DNA of 64,000 bases from Tilletia caries (Eukaryota; Basidiomycota; Exobasidiomycetes; Tilletiales; Tilletiaceae). Positions 1 to 10,255 of the stretch are shown piece after piece. Where the stretch lies: positions 1,394,001 to 1,458,000 of the forward strand of contig JALUTQ010000003.1 in NCBI GenBank assembly GCA_032718865.1, given 5' to 3'. The translations under genes were made by a program, and so were the position numbers. Each line of letters begins with the position of its first letter. The stretch's first letter is position 1. The notes below the pieces were generated by a model, which searched no databases, was not told the DNA's origin, and worked only from the letters and a program-made list of their open reading frames with translations.

Positions 1-2
1 CA

Positions 3-1085
3 GACCAGCCACCGCCAGCGAAAAGACGGAGAAAGATCAGTGCTGTCAGGAGTCCAGTCTCATCTTCATCCTCGATCTCATCACCACCGTTGTCGTCAAA
101 TGCTGCTAGGAGCATCGCTGCACCGGCTATCGTCACCACCGGCCATAACAACTCCGGGTCCTCTTCCTCTGCCAGCAGCAGTTCCAGGTCCAGCACAGGC
201 TCACCTGTCATCAAGATCACCATCCTACCCGCAGGCGAGATCCGCACAAGCGACTCACCCTGGGGTCGAGCCGGACCACCCTCCGACTCTATCGCTCTCC
301 GCCGCAACTGCTTCGCCCTCGCCAACGACCGATACCCAGGCGCACCAGGCACCGCACTCGATAAGGCCCGCAAGGAACTTCAGCGCGCAGAACAGGCCGC
401 CAAGCGAGATGCCACAAAGAAACTCGCGGCCCGCAACGAACTTGAGCACCTTGGCGTCAAGGGTCTCGGCAAGAAGCGGAAGAGCGCAAGTCCGTACGCA
501 ACCACGAACCAACACGGCACGTTCTCCTCCGCCGCCGCGGCCTCAGCTGCTGCGGCAGCGGCTGCGGCGTCCTCGGCGCTCACGCGCTCCAAGGGGAAAG
601 GTCGGGCATCTAGCAGTGGCTCTGCGCCCGCAGAGAGCAATCCGCACCCGGGATCTCGTTCCCGTCGGCCGCCTTCCCGCGCCGCCAGCCCAGCTATGAC
701 CGCCGCAGGCGGCTCACTGTCACGGAGTCGCAGTCGCGAACCGAGTCCGATGCGCTCTGTGGTGAGCAACAGTCTACCGGCAGCATTGATGGCCTCCTCT
801 TCTCTCAAGCGCAAACCGAGCGCCCTCAGCAAGGAGGTTCTTCCCGATGAGAGCGACAGCCTACCGGAGGTAATAATGGCCTCTCCATCTCCCAAGCGCA
901 AGGGGAGCGCCCTCAGTAAAGAGGTCCTTCCCGATGGGAGCAACAGCCTACCGGCGGCAATAATGGCCTCTTCTTCGCTCAAGCGCAAGGCGAGCGCCCT
1001 CAGCAAGGAGGTCCTTCCCGATGGGAGCGACTCGGACTCGGCATCAGCAACGACGGCGACATCGAGAGATGCCATCGCCGCGTAA
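3..1085 (+). CDS. 3' part of a low-complexity, probably nuclear protein
   Basis: The reading frame is open from the left edge, so the start codon lies outside the window. The visible part begins with a basic stretch (KRRRK) that looks like a nuclear localisation signal. Ser-rich and Ala-rich tracts follow, and a more ordinary segment with charged, possibly helical sequence lies around positions 330-480. Near the C-terminus is a threefold tandem repeat of 29 residues (771-857, 858-944, 945-1031), each unit carrying an L/P-KRK basic core followed by SALSKEVLPD. I recognise no enzyme family. Nuclear location is inferred from composition and basic clusters only. No intron is needed in the visible part; the stop is TAA at 1083-1085. 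Confidence 0.6.
   Translation, partial: DQPPPAKRRRKISAVRSPVSSSSSISSPPLSSNAARSIAAPAIVTTGHNNSGSSSSASSSSRSSTGSPVIKITILPAGEIRTSDSPWGRAGPPSDSIALRRNCFALANDRYPGAPGTALDKARKELQRAEQAAKRDATKKLAARNELEHLGVKGLGKKRKSASPYATTNQHGTFSSAAAASAAAAAAAASSALTRSKGKGRASSSGSAPAESNPHPGSRSRRPPSRAASPAMTAAGGSLSRSRSREPSPMRSVVSNSLPAALMASSSLKRKPSALSKEVLPDESDSLPEVIMASPSPKRKGSALSKEVLPDGSNSLPAAIMASSSLKRKASALSKEVLPDGSDSDSASATTATSRDAIAA
771..1031 (+). repeat. Three tandem 87-bp coding repeats
   Basis: Three consecutive in-frame 87-bp units each encode 29 residues of the pattern SLP-x-x-x-MAS-x-S-x-KRK-x-SALSKEVLPD. They differ at a handful of positions, so the array has begun to diverge. Confidence 0.75.
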
Positions 1086-1898
1086 CTCTCTATTCACCAA
1101 TGTCTTTTCGATTATCTTCTCGCACGACCCCCGCGCGTCCCAAGCCTCCAGCCCTTAAGCCTCAACGCCTCAACCTTAGACCGCGCCGTGATCTTCTTCC
1201 GGGACCGACGACGATCTCCTTCATCTGAGTCAGGGGACTCTGTGTTACTCTTTCCATCTGTGTTCTGGTTTCCAATCTTAAAGCGCGCTTCTTTCTCCGA
1301 AGTTCTCTGTTCGATCTGCAAGCGTGTTTGGGCTCAGACGCGTCTAATTGTGTGACGCGTCGCGTATCGCCCCAGTGAATACCGCCTTAAAGCCGTCTTA
1401 TATCCGCCCTTCTCTCATCGTCCTCATTCGATTCCTCGACCCTCTCGTCCACAACTAAGTACACCGTCTGCACGAGCCACTGATCAGCGGGATTTGTACG
1501 AGTAAAGGTATGTATCTGATGATCCGGCTTCTGCTACAGTCGACGTGCTCGGATTCGTGGCACATTTCATCAAGCAGAGGGACATGTCAGGAGCATAAGA
1601 AGGCCGGAAAGAGACAAGACCATTTTCCCTCCTCTTCCTGACCAAGCACTGCTCGCTGAATCCTTCCAGCTCCCTTATCCTTGCAACAGATCACTCGTGC
1701 TGAATCCCTCTATCCTACTGGACCTAAGCCTTCACCTCACTCCGTCTACCAAGCAGATCCGTCACGACCGCCATTCTTGCAGCTATACTCGCCTCTCTGA
1801 GCATTTTCTTCTTTCCTATCGCACGCAGCCAGCTGGCTCCCTCGTACCTTTGCGCCCTTTTCACCCCATCCGCATCGCATCATTTCATCAAGCTCAAG
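1086..1898. other. Intergenic region with pyrimidine-rich 5' leader
   Basis: No convincing gene. The last 300 bases before the dioxygenase start are rich in C and T (about 1620-1890), as is common in fungal promoters and leaders. No canonical TATA box was identified. Confidence 0.4.
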
Positions 1899-2978
1899 AT
1901 GGCAGCGGCGAATCGAGCTCCGGTTTGGTTCATTGCCCACGGAGGGCCACCGACTTTGTTCCAAACCCAACATCCTGCCCACAAACATTGGGTCCAGATC
2001 GGCCAAGAGATGCGCGAGGCAAATCTCAAGGGTCTTGTCGTCGTCTCTGCTCACTGGCAGGCTGAGCTCGGCACGAGGAACCCTCGCATCGTGCAGATCA
2101 ACACCGACCCGACCAATCCGATGTACTACGACTACTACGGCTTCCCGCCTGTCTTCTTCAAGCTCAAATTCCACGCCACCAACCCGCCCTCCTTCTCAAA
2201 GCTAGTGGCGGATACCATCAAGAAGGAAGGCTTTGAAGTCAATGAAACCAAACGGGGTATCGACCATGGCGTGTTCATACCACTCAAGATATGCTTCAAG
2301 GATGAGCTTCATGTGGACTCGCAACACGCGACTCCGCCGATCCCTCAGGAATCGGGCCGAGACGGTATGCCGGAGGGCGTGCCACTGTGCCAGATGTCCC
2401 TTCCCGATGAGCTCATCAGCGGTCACGACGCCGTCGAAGCCAGCATTGCGCTCGGCCGGGCCTTACGTTCCCTGCGTGACCAGGGTATCGGTATCATGCT
2501 CGGTGGCCAGCCTGTTCACAATCTACGCGTGGCGTTCTCAAATATGCAATCAGGTGCGCCTAATGCAAAGACCGGTCTATACCCTCCCACTCCATTCAGC
2601 CAGGCTTTCAGCTCGGCTATCAGCAAGGCCGTGCTCAGCAAGGAAGGCGGGGAAAAGGGACGAGACGAGCGGATTGCGGGGCTGCTCGGACATCCGGCGT
2701 ACAAGCAAGCCCACCCATCTGATGATCACTTTCTCCGTAAGTACACGATTCTGGAGCCTATTGTCTAACTTTCTTCATCTGATAGACCTATCCCAATGCA
2801 TCGTAGCCATCGCCGTGGCGATCGGAGCCTCCTACGCTGATGAGCCAGTCAAGGAGGACACACCTATTGCAGAGAGCGGTATGGCTTGGTGAGTAAGCTC
2901 GTCGTCGCTAGTCAGTCACAACAGCTGAATGAGGAGTGCACTCTCCAAAATCACAGGAACATGTACCGATGGGGATAG
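1899..2978 (+). CDS. LigB/DODA-type extradiol aromatic ring-opening dioxygenase
   Basis: Member of the class III extradiol dioxygenase family (LigB superfamily) that includes plant and fungal DOPA 4,5-dioxygenases and bacterial YgiD. Such enzymes open catechol-type rings using a non-haem metal bound by His residues; cytosolic location is likely. Exon 1 (1899-2736) encodes the family N-terminus with IAHGGP (His14) and SAHW (His52), then GIDHGVF, GGQPVHNLR and HPSDDHF. I infer two introns: 2737-2806 (70 nt, GTAAGT...CGTAG, CTAAC branch motif) and 2889-2956 (68 nt, GTGAGT...CACAG). Exon 2 is 2807-2888. The final 22-nt exon (2957-2978) encodes NMYRWG, matching the aromatic/Arg-rich tail usual in this family. 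The spliced product is 313 residues, a little longer than most family members. Without splicing, the frame would end early at 2768. Start chosen at the first ATG with A at -3 (AAGATGGC). The physiological substrate cannot be told from sequence. Confidence 0.88.
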
Positions 2979-4340
2979 ACGGAAGCCAGCTTGACATAGC
3001 AGAGCTAAAGCCAACGCCCCGGCATCCGTGTCTTCCAGAGCGAACGAATGTTGTCAGTGCTAGATCACAACCTCGTCGCAATGCATCTACGAGTACACAG
3101 TAGCGTTGTCGTTTTCTTTTCGGAGCGGGTGATTTAGATTGACCTTCTCTCCATCGCCATTCTTACACGAGTAATCTTGGTCCAGTCACCATTCACCGTC
3201 ACTTCCATCCTGATCCTCACTATCGCTTCCGCTCTCCTTCTCATCGAGGACGGCTTATATTGCGTCTGCGCCTTCCCGCGCTCCTACAACTACGGTCTTC
3301 GCCCCAATGCTTCCCTTCGCCAGTCGAGGTAGCCGAATCGATTCGCGCCAAAGGCATTGAAGCATCGGAGCGGCACCGTGCCAACTTCTCTCTGGGCAAG
3401 ATCAAGCAAACACTTTTGGTTGGAGGAAGAAAGTCCACGATTATCAGTTTTGTACCATGACATGACCGCATGACCGGCTTCCGCCTACAAGAGAAGGCGT
3501 ATATTACCTTCTTCCCATACTCACCGCTCACGTCTCCATTTAGTCTCCTATTCTCCCTTCTTCGTTCTCTATCTCTCCTTCACCACCTTTCCCCAGAGCT
3601 CACTGTCCTCCCGGTTGTCAAGTTTCTATGGCTCACATCGCGGAACACAGGGTGTCATCAAAACGATCTCGACTGGACGATAATTTTTAAAGTGAGTTTC
3701 GATGCTTCGCTACTCTACCCAGGACTGATGCTGAGCATCCAACAGTCGCATTTCCAGTCGTTCTCGCTCCTGAAGGCAGCCCTCCAGGTGGCCGATGCGT
3801 CGCCGAACAGCTCCAGTAGCAACCGCTCGCCCGCAGATCGACCCATCGTCGTCGTCTGCGTGCCCATCTTCCGGGCTCCCACGCTTGTGCAGCCTCCATC
3901 GCCCGCAAGAGCCCTGCCCTTGCCTCCCCCGGGGCCCAGCTCGGACATCGTCCAGCCGGTCCGGATCAATGATCAATTCGACTGGTGCGTCGCCGCTCGC
4001 CTGCTCCTTCTGACCCGTAACCCTTTCCACTCAGACCTGTATTCTATTCGTCACGGGCCTTCAGCGAGTCCGCATCGATCCGTGGTTCTCGATCAAGGTG
4101 CCTCCGACGAACAGCGCCCTCTGAAAGAAGAACAGCCTCGCCGTACCCAATGTGACCGTCCCGCTCGCCGCGATTACTCTCTTTAACGATCTCATCTCGG
4201 GATGGCCAGCAGCGTTTAATGTGCCATCTCAACAAACGAACAATACCGATCGCGGTCGTAATGTCAAGACGGTTCGTCAGTTCCGCGAGGCCGCCGTCGG
4301 CTTGTCGACGCTATTACGATATCTTTTGGTAGTTTCTACT
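2979..4340. other. Unassigned region with possible eroded exons
   Basis: An open plus-strand stretch at 3470-4186 and another at 4152-4352 contain protein-like segments, for example a Pro-rich part near 3900 and a hydrophobic part near 4180. Candidate splice sites exist (a GTGAGT donor at about 3691 with a CAG near 3745), but I could not join the segments into one convincing gene or recognise a family. It may be a decayed gene. Confidence 0.3.
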
Positions 4341-4608
4341 GTGCAGAGCTAGCCCACATCTCTTGCATGCTCTGCTCCTTGTCCTTTGACCTTCCCACTT
4401 CTCTTTTCCTTTTGCTCCCTACGTAAGTATGCCCGTCTAGAACTAGATCTGTTTTTCGTGAGAAACGTGTCTTCCTGGCAGATACGGCAGCGAATACGTC
4501 TGAGGAGCGAGGTCTGGAACTGTATGAATTTCTTATTTTGAAGGCACCGAACGGAAGCCACGACTGCACGGTGTATGAGGCGTAGTCACGCCCATAGTAA
4601 AGACGCCT

Positions 4609-5265
4609 TCAGCGCTGTCCGTTTCTGAGCCGGGCCAGTTCATGCTGGTAGAACTGTCGCACTCGCTCCTTAAATCGTGCTTGCCGAATCGGCTCTTGCT
4701 GCCGGGCCAATGCGTCCAGTGCATTTCCGAGGTTGATCTCGCCCTGGACGTCAACGATACTCTGTTTAAGCTTGTGTACCACGACCATCACCTCGTCGAC
4801 GTAGTCCTTCTCGGATTCCGACAGGGTTTCATATCGATCAAGTCCTGCAATCTCCGCCATGGCCAAAAAATGTGCCCAATCGTAGCCGTGAATATCTGCA
4901 ATGCACATCCATGAGACGAAATATGCACGCTATCAGTCGTGAGATGCACCTGTTGCTAAAGGTTCGCTTCCTGAACATGTGAGTACTCACACTGTATGTT
5001 ACCCAGGATATCAGACGCCTGTGGGACAGGTTCCTCTGCGCGAGCTCCAATCTGCAGGTAACGGAATAAAGTGTCAACTTGTCCGTTCAAAGGCATCCAA
5101 GCATCTCACGGATCAATTCTGTGTACTCACACTGAATGGTCGAAAAAGAGCCGGGTAGGAAGGGCAGTTTGATGTGGACAGAGGCGCAGAATCGGCAGCT
5201 GTGGTAAGAAGAAGTTGGAGGAGAAGAAGAAGAGGAAGCAGAAGGAAGCTGCGATGGTGAATCAT
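4609..5265 (-). CDS. Small predicted secreted protein, copy 1
   Basis: Three exons on the minus strand: 5131-5265 (45 codons), 4991-5051 and 4609-4895, with introns 5052-5130 (79 nt) and 4896-4990 (95 nt). Both donors read GTGAGT and both acceptors end in TGCAG. The predicted product is 160 residues. Exon 1 encodes a signal peptide: MIHHRS, a Leu-rich core of about 15 residues, then a small-residue cleavage region before ADSAPL. Exon 2 encodes a short linker with the conserved PQASDIL motif. Exon 3 encodes an HGYDWAH motif and then a charged, helix-prone C-terminus ending in an Arg-rich tail. The intron phases (0 and 1) and the motifs are identical in copy 2, which supports the model. I do not recognise a known domain. 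Secretion is inferred; a role as an effector-like or cell-surface protein is only a guess. Confidence 0.72.
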
Positions 5266-5415
5266 TTCCCTTTTGGTTGTGTAAATGACGGCGTGATAGT
5301 AGGCGACGCGCAGCACGGCTGACTGTAGCAGAGATGGATACGTGTGAAAGGTGGTTGGAATGAGGCTCAAGGCATGAGAGCGTCGTGTATATATATGCTT
5401 CACCGAACATCATCC

Positions 5416-5790
5416 TCAATCCCGCCTGTGCCTGCAAAAAGAAGGCCCATGCCCCAGCTGCCTCGGGAGAAGGCCTCGCCGCTCCGGAAGAAGGATCAGC
5501 CGATGCACAGCCAACTTTGAGATGGTAGTAGAAGCAAGGATGGAGTCAAGGAGCATGAACTCACCTGGGATGATGTACCCGTTACGGAAGAATGGAGTTC
5601 CGTCGGCTGCACCCAAGTCGGACGTCAGTCTGGCGAAGGCAGTGCGATCACGGAGGTAGCTCGAGGCGACACCCGCCTCAGCTACGCTCCGTTTCATCTC
5701 ATTGAAAATTCTCTGCACTTCCCTCTCTTCGTCCCAGCAGACAGGGACATGCAGAAACATCACCTCCTTCCTCTCCTTCTGCTCTCGCAC
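5416..5790 (-). CDS. Hypothetical exon with DLGAADG motif
   Basis: An open minus-strand frame whose coding part probably ends at a GTGAGT donor (exon lower boundary about 5575, after NGYIIP). A possible start is the Met at 5760 (MFLHVPVCWDEEREVQ). It contains a charged helical stretch and the motif LTSDLGAADG. A decayed homologue in the same orientation lies at about 43650-43840, so this was probably once a real coding exon or part of a dispersed repeat. The downstream exon was not identified. It lies just upstream (on the minus strand) of secreted protein copy 1, but a connection was not shown. Confidence 0.4.
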   Translation of the reverse strand: MREQKERKEVMFLHVPVCWDEEREVQRIFNEMKRSVAEAGVASSYLRDRTAFARLTSDLGAADGTPFFRNGYIIPGEFMLLDSILASTTISKLAVHRLILLPERRGLLPRQLGHGPSFCRHRRD

Positions 5791-6540
5791 TGCCTTTCGG
5801 CTCCCTGATCCTTCGTGAGCGTGCGCGAACGTTCTTCGTTGCGTTGTCTCTGTCTCGTTTCATCTAAGCGAGGAAGACTGCGGGTGCGCAGCGGAAGGAA
5901 GGCGGAAGAGAAGCTGGTTCAAATGAAGATGTCAGCAGGAAAGAAGTTCAGAAGGGAGTGCAGCAGCTGCTCTCTATGCTATCTCTGTGGGTCATGTGTG
6001 CACTGAAGAAGAAGACACGAGTAATTATCATCCGTGTCCATGTTAGGAGCAGTGACAGAGATTCCCACGATGGCTGATAACGAATCCATATGTAAGATGT
6101 TGTCATACTGTCCTAGTATGCACGGAGATGGGTATGGACTTTCATCTGTTGCGATTACACAGGCACCCACAAGCAATTCTTGTGTGGTGTGGTTTGTGCG
6201 AATTGGCAAGTCGCGACGATGCATGGTGCATGGTGGGGGATCTGACAGGCGCGAGATCGTTTCGACGCCTCAACTCTCGCAAGACGTTCCATCGCTTCTT
6301 CAGAGCGATCTTTCTGAGCTGTCGCTGCCGGAAGTGCTCAGCAGCGGCAAGCGAAGGGCGGTAAATGGTACGGCCGGACGTGGAATCTTCAGTAAATGAA
6401 GACGTTTGCGCTCGTTCCGATAAATATCTGCTCTGTACTCACAGAAAACGAGGCAACGCCTTAGTGAACGTTCCAGTTACTCGCCAGGCCGCCTTTCCTG
6501 GTCAGATCAGCAACCCTCCGTCTTGCAAAGCGTCGGAATC

Positions 6541-6790
6541 GTGTGGCCTGTGGGAGTGCCGGTCCTCCGGAGCAAGCTACACACGGCGAAGCAAGAGTGT
6601 CGATGTGTACCATGGAACGCAAATCAGACACCTGGTAGAGATCGATGCGATGTACTCACATTAGATACTTCATACAGAGTCGACGAGAAAAGGCGGTTCG
6701 ATGTAAGCAGGGGCACGGAGCCAGAGACTGTGGTAAGAAGAGGAAGGAGAAGAAGGAGGAGCCAGCAGGAGCGAAGCAAGTTCTGGTGAT
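6541..6790 (-). pseudogene. Degenerate small secreted protein copy
   Basis: On the minus strand, 6660-6780 encodes a Leu-rich signal-like segment (RSCWLLLLLLPLLTT) that ends at a GTGAGT donor in the same phase as exon 1 of copies 1 and 2. The start codon is lost: where the intact genes have ATG the sequence reads CTTG. A stretch at 6541-6576 resembles exon 2 (GGAGGACC...CCACAGGC). No clear third exon was found. Confidence 0.5.
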
Positions 6791-7959
6791 ATTGGTGTAA
6801 GCCTTCAAGCCTTGCCACACGGAAGTCCAAGGCTTGATTGTTCTCGCAGCAGCTGAAATGAGGGATTGTGCCAGTGGAGTCAATATCATGTCGTTTTTGC
6901 AAAGTAGCATTTACTTCGGTGGCCTGGAAACGCTGGAAACTTCCTGTGAAGAATACGTTCAGCCTGTATTGACGCACTGCACACGGAAACCAGGGCGGGA
7001 GAGGAGGAGAGGAGGAAAGGGGAAGATGTCAGCACAAACGAACGTAAGGTATTACCCATGAGTGACTAGTGACCATGCACTTATGATCTGATCAGTGTCC
7101 TGTGCGGAAAGAACGAAGACCGAGGACGAGAGAGGCAGGAATGCGAACGTACGTGGTCAGACCCTGAACAGAAATGCAAAAACTCCATCGGCGAGAGTGT
7201 AGAGTTCGTCGCAATCTCTTGGATCAAAGCCAACGCGTTCCTCCTCGAGATAACCAGTATGTGCGAGTCCGAGTTCCCAGGAACGAATTCCTCTCCGGCG
7301 CGGTCTCGAAAGATGAGCCCTCGGCGGGTATTGCAGTTACGTTTGTGCTTGTTGGTCTGTTCGTTCGGACGGCTATCGATCTCAAGTTGGCGATGATGGG
7401 TGAGATACGTTGCGAGGGCAGGTCATGCCCGTGAAAGGGATCAAAGATAAGGTGCCTGAAGCGTGAGTGACGTTCAAGGAATGTGTGAGCCGATGCAGAT
7501 GCGTTGATACTGACGTTACTTCCGTATTCATGTTCCGGATGTCCAGATGTCGTGCGGACATCACCAAGATCCTGATTCCGTACCGGAATCGCAAGGACGT
7601 CGAGGTCGGTCTGCCTGGCGAAGGGAAAGTCGGACGTCGAGATTCTTCACGTCGCAAGATCACACTGCAAGCTCTCCACACTGCCTTACGTCGTCGGACG
7701 CCACGACGGTGACGAGGAAGGTCAAAAGCGGATGGATGGAGGTCGTCGAAGACTACCGTCCATGAAAGATGGCTCGGATCCGTCTGTCGTCTCCTCTCTC
7801 TGTACTGCAAGTCTGTACCGGTGCTCCATTCCTGTCGAATCCTGATTGCCTTGCTTCTCTGCTCTAGCTTTCGAAAACGTGCCGATGCAGACGCATCGAA
7901 GGTAATTGCGATGTATTTTGAGCTCAATGACAGATATCGTTCGGTCGTCTCTAATTTAC

Positions 7960-9650
7960 ACAGCTAGCCCACGCGGCACACCTCTCACATGCTCTGCTCC
8001 TTACTTTCACACTTCTCTTTTCCTTTTGCTCCTCCAAATATGTATTCCAGCTGGATGACTTCTTCTGCTTGCAGCGTGAGAAGCGTCTCTTCCTGGCAGA
8101 GACGGCGGCGACTGCGGCTGGGTATTGAAGTTTGGAATGGCATGAGTGTCTATTTCTGAGGCCACGAAACGGAAGCCGTGCAGGGCGTATGAGAATAATT
8201 CACGCCCACAGTGAAGACATCGTCAGTGCTGTTCATTTCGGAGCCGTTCCAGTTCATGCTGGTAATACTGACGCAGTCGCTCCTTAAATTGTTCTTTCCG
8301 AATTAGCTCTTGCTGCTGAGTGAATTCATCTAGCGCGTTTCTGAGGTCGATCTGGCCCTGGACGCCACGGACACTCTCTTTAAGCTTGTCTGCCGCGACC
8401 TTCAGCTCGTCTATCTGGGCCTTCTCGGACACCGACAGGTCTTTATATCGAGAAAGCCCTGCGTGCTCCGCCTCCGCAAAAATATGTGCCCAATCGTAGC
8501 CGTGAATATCTGCATCACAATTCACACATCCACGAGACGAAACATGCACGCTAACAGTTGTCAGATGCACCTTTTGCTAAAGGGTCGCCTCCTGAAGATG
8601 TAAGCACTCACACTGTATGTGATGCAGGATATCAGACGCCTGTGGAACAGGTGGTCCTCCTGCGCGAGCTTCAAGCTGCAGGTAACAAACAAAGTGTTTA
8701 AATGGTCCGTTCAAAGGCTCCCAAACATATCGTGGGTCAATTCCGTGCACTCACACTGGGCGGCTGGGAAGGTATCTGGCAGAAAGGGAAGCTCGGGTTG
8801 GGCAGAGGCGCAGAATCGGCAGATGTGGTGATGAGAAGAAGGAGGAAGAGGTGGGGAAGTACAAGGAGGAGGCAGCGAGAGCGAATCATTTTGTTCCGAA
8901 GCTGATGTGAGGAGGTGTCAGTTCTCACAGTAGGCGATGCGCAGCACGGCGAGCTGTGGAGGTTATTGACAAGTGTGGACTGTGGTTGGGATGGGGAGCA
9001 AGACATGGATCAGTATGGGCAGCATTCGTATATTTATATGCTTCACTGTACACCGTGGCAGCAAGTAGCAACCCTCAAGTGCCTCTGCCCCTGAGGCCTG
9101 AGCGGTGCCCATGCGGCTTAAGTGTGAGGCCGTGGTAGGAAGTTGTACCATATACTCGGACATATCAGCGCCCCGGCGCCACGCTGCTCCGGCCTCCGCA
9201 ATAAAGATGAATCGCTCCGGAAGAAGGACCAGCCCGCGGGCGATGTATAGCCAGTTTTAAGATGGCGGCAGAAGCAAGGATGGTGAAGTCAAGGAGCATG
9301 AGCTCACCTATGCGGTGGCCTCAGGGACGATTCTGAACACCGTCGACAGGAGTTATGAGGCTGAGAGGGCCATATGGAAGAATGAGGAAGCGAAATTGGA
9401 AGAGAAGCTGGTTCCAATGAAGATGTCAGCAGGAAAGAATGTCAGAGGTGGGTTGTAGCGTTGCAGCAGCTGTTTTCTTCTTTTCCCTGTGTCCTGAGGG
9501 AGAAGAACGATGATCAGTACACGAGCAGATAGTCCCCGTAGAAAGGAGTCCACCGTTCTCTGCAAGATGGCCGCTGTTGCTCGAGGCATCGAGGCGCACG
9601 CTTCTTCTGGCGTGATCTGTCATCTACTTATAGCAGACAGTTGGCGTATA
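7960..9650. repeat. Segmental duplication unit 2 (small secreted protein block)
   Basis: Carries the same ordered markers as units 1 and 3: a 3' flank with GCTAGCCCA and TGCTCTGCTCCTTACTTT, secreted protein copy 2, a GAGCATGAGCTCACCTA stretch near 9295, an ACCGTCGACA stretch near 9340, and GATGTCAGCAGGAAAGAA near 9423. It is closer to unit 3 than to unit 1 in the upstream half. Confidence 0.7.
8223..8889 (-). CDS. Small predicted secreted protein, copy 2
   Basis: Three exons on the minus strand: 8755-8889 (45 codons), 8612-8675 (64 nt) and 8223-8509 (287 nt), with GTGAGT donors and TGCAG acceptors and the same intron phases as copy 1. The predicted product is 161 residues. It has a strong signal peptide (MIRSRC, then a hydrophobic core ending near ITTSADSAPL), the linker EARAGGPPVPQASDIL, the HGYDWAH motif, and a charged helical C-terminus (QLR/KERLRQYYQHELERL-like). 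Equal exon lengths and conserved splice sites between copies 1 and 2, despite many substitutions, suggest both are or recently were under selection. Function unknown. Confidence 0.74.
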
Positions 9651-10255
9651 ATCTGTTCTTGTGACTGCGTGCTCCAGCTGAAGTGCTACGCTCTATGTAA
9701 CAAACAAGAGATTGAAGCCTTCGGCTACTCCGGGTGGTGGAGCAGTCAATCAACGCAATACACATGTTCTGACGAAGAACAGTTAGCTGTTAGATTCCGA
9801 TAGGGAAAAGTACATAGTACATAGTGCATAGTACGTAACATGTACGGATCCCGCGTTGATGAGGGTGAGAATGGAGAGTGAACCTGTTCCATTGATCTCG
9901 AGACGTGATTGCCTTGTTCCTCTACTCTAGCTTTCGAAAACGTGTCTCCCTGTGTCAATGCAGAAGCGTCGAAGGTAATTGCGATGGATTTTGAGCTCAA
10001 TGACAGGTATCGTTCGGTCCCCTCTATTTTGCAAAGCTAGCCCAGGGCACACCTCTCGCACGCTCTGCTCCTTACTTTTCCACTTCTCTTTTCCTTTTGC
10101 TCCCCCAAATATGTATTCCGGCTGGAAGACTCGTTCTATGTGAAGCGTCTCTCCCTGGCAGAGAAGGCGGTGACTGCGGCTGGGCAGCGAAGTTTAGAAC
10201 GGCATGAGTGTTTATTTCTGAGGCCACCGAAAGTTACGGCTAAAAGAAGACATCG

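Larger units (their letters stand above)
4345..6010. repeat. Segmental duplication unit 1 (small secreted protein block)
   Basis: Starts with a conserved AGCTAGCCCA motif and TGCTCTGCTCCTT, runs through small secreted protein copy 1, and ends past a conserved GATGTCAGCAGGAAAGAA motif at about 5931. The same ordered markers occur in units 2 and 3. The middle (about 5560-5900) differs from the other units. Confidence 0.7.

Noticed and set aside
380..1075. Long minus-strand open frame opposite the first gene
   Set aside because: Its repeats are the mirror of the plus-strand repeats, and composition favours the plus strand; it is an antisense shadow.
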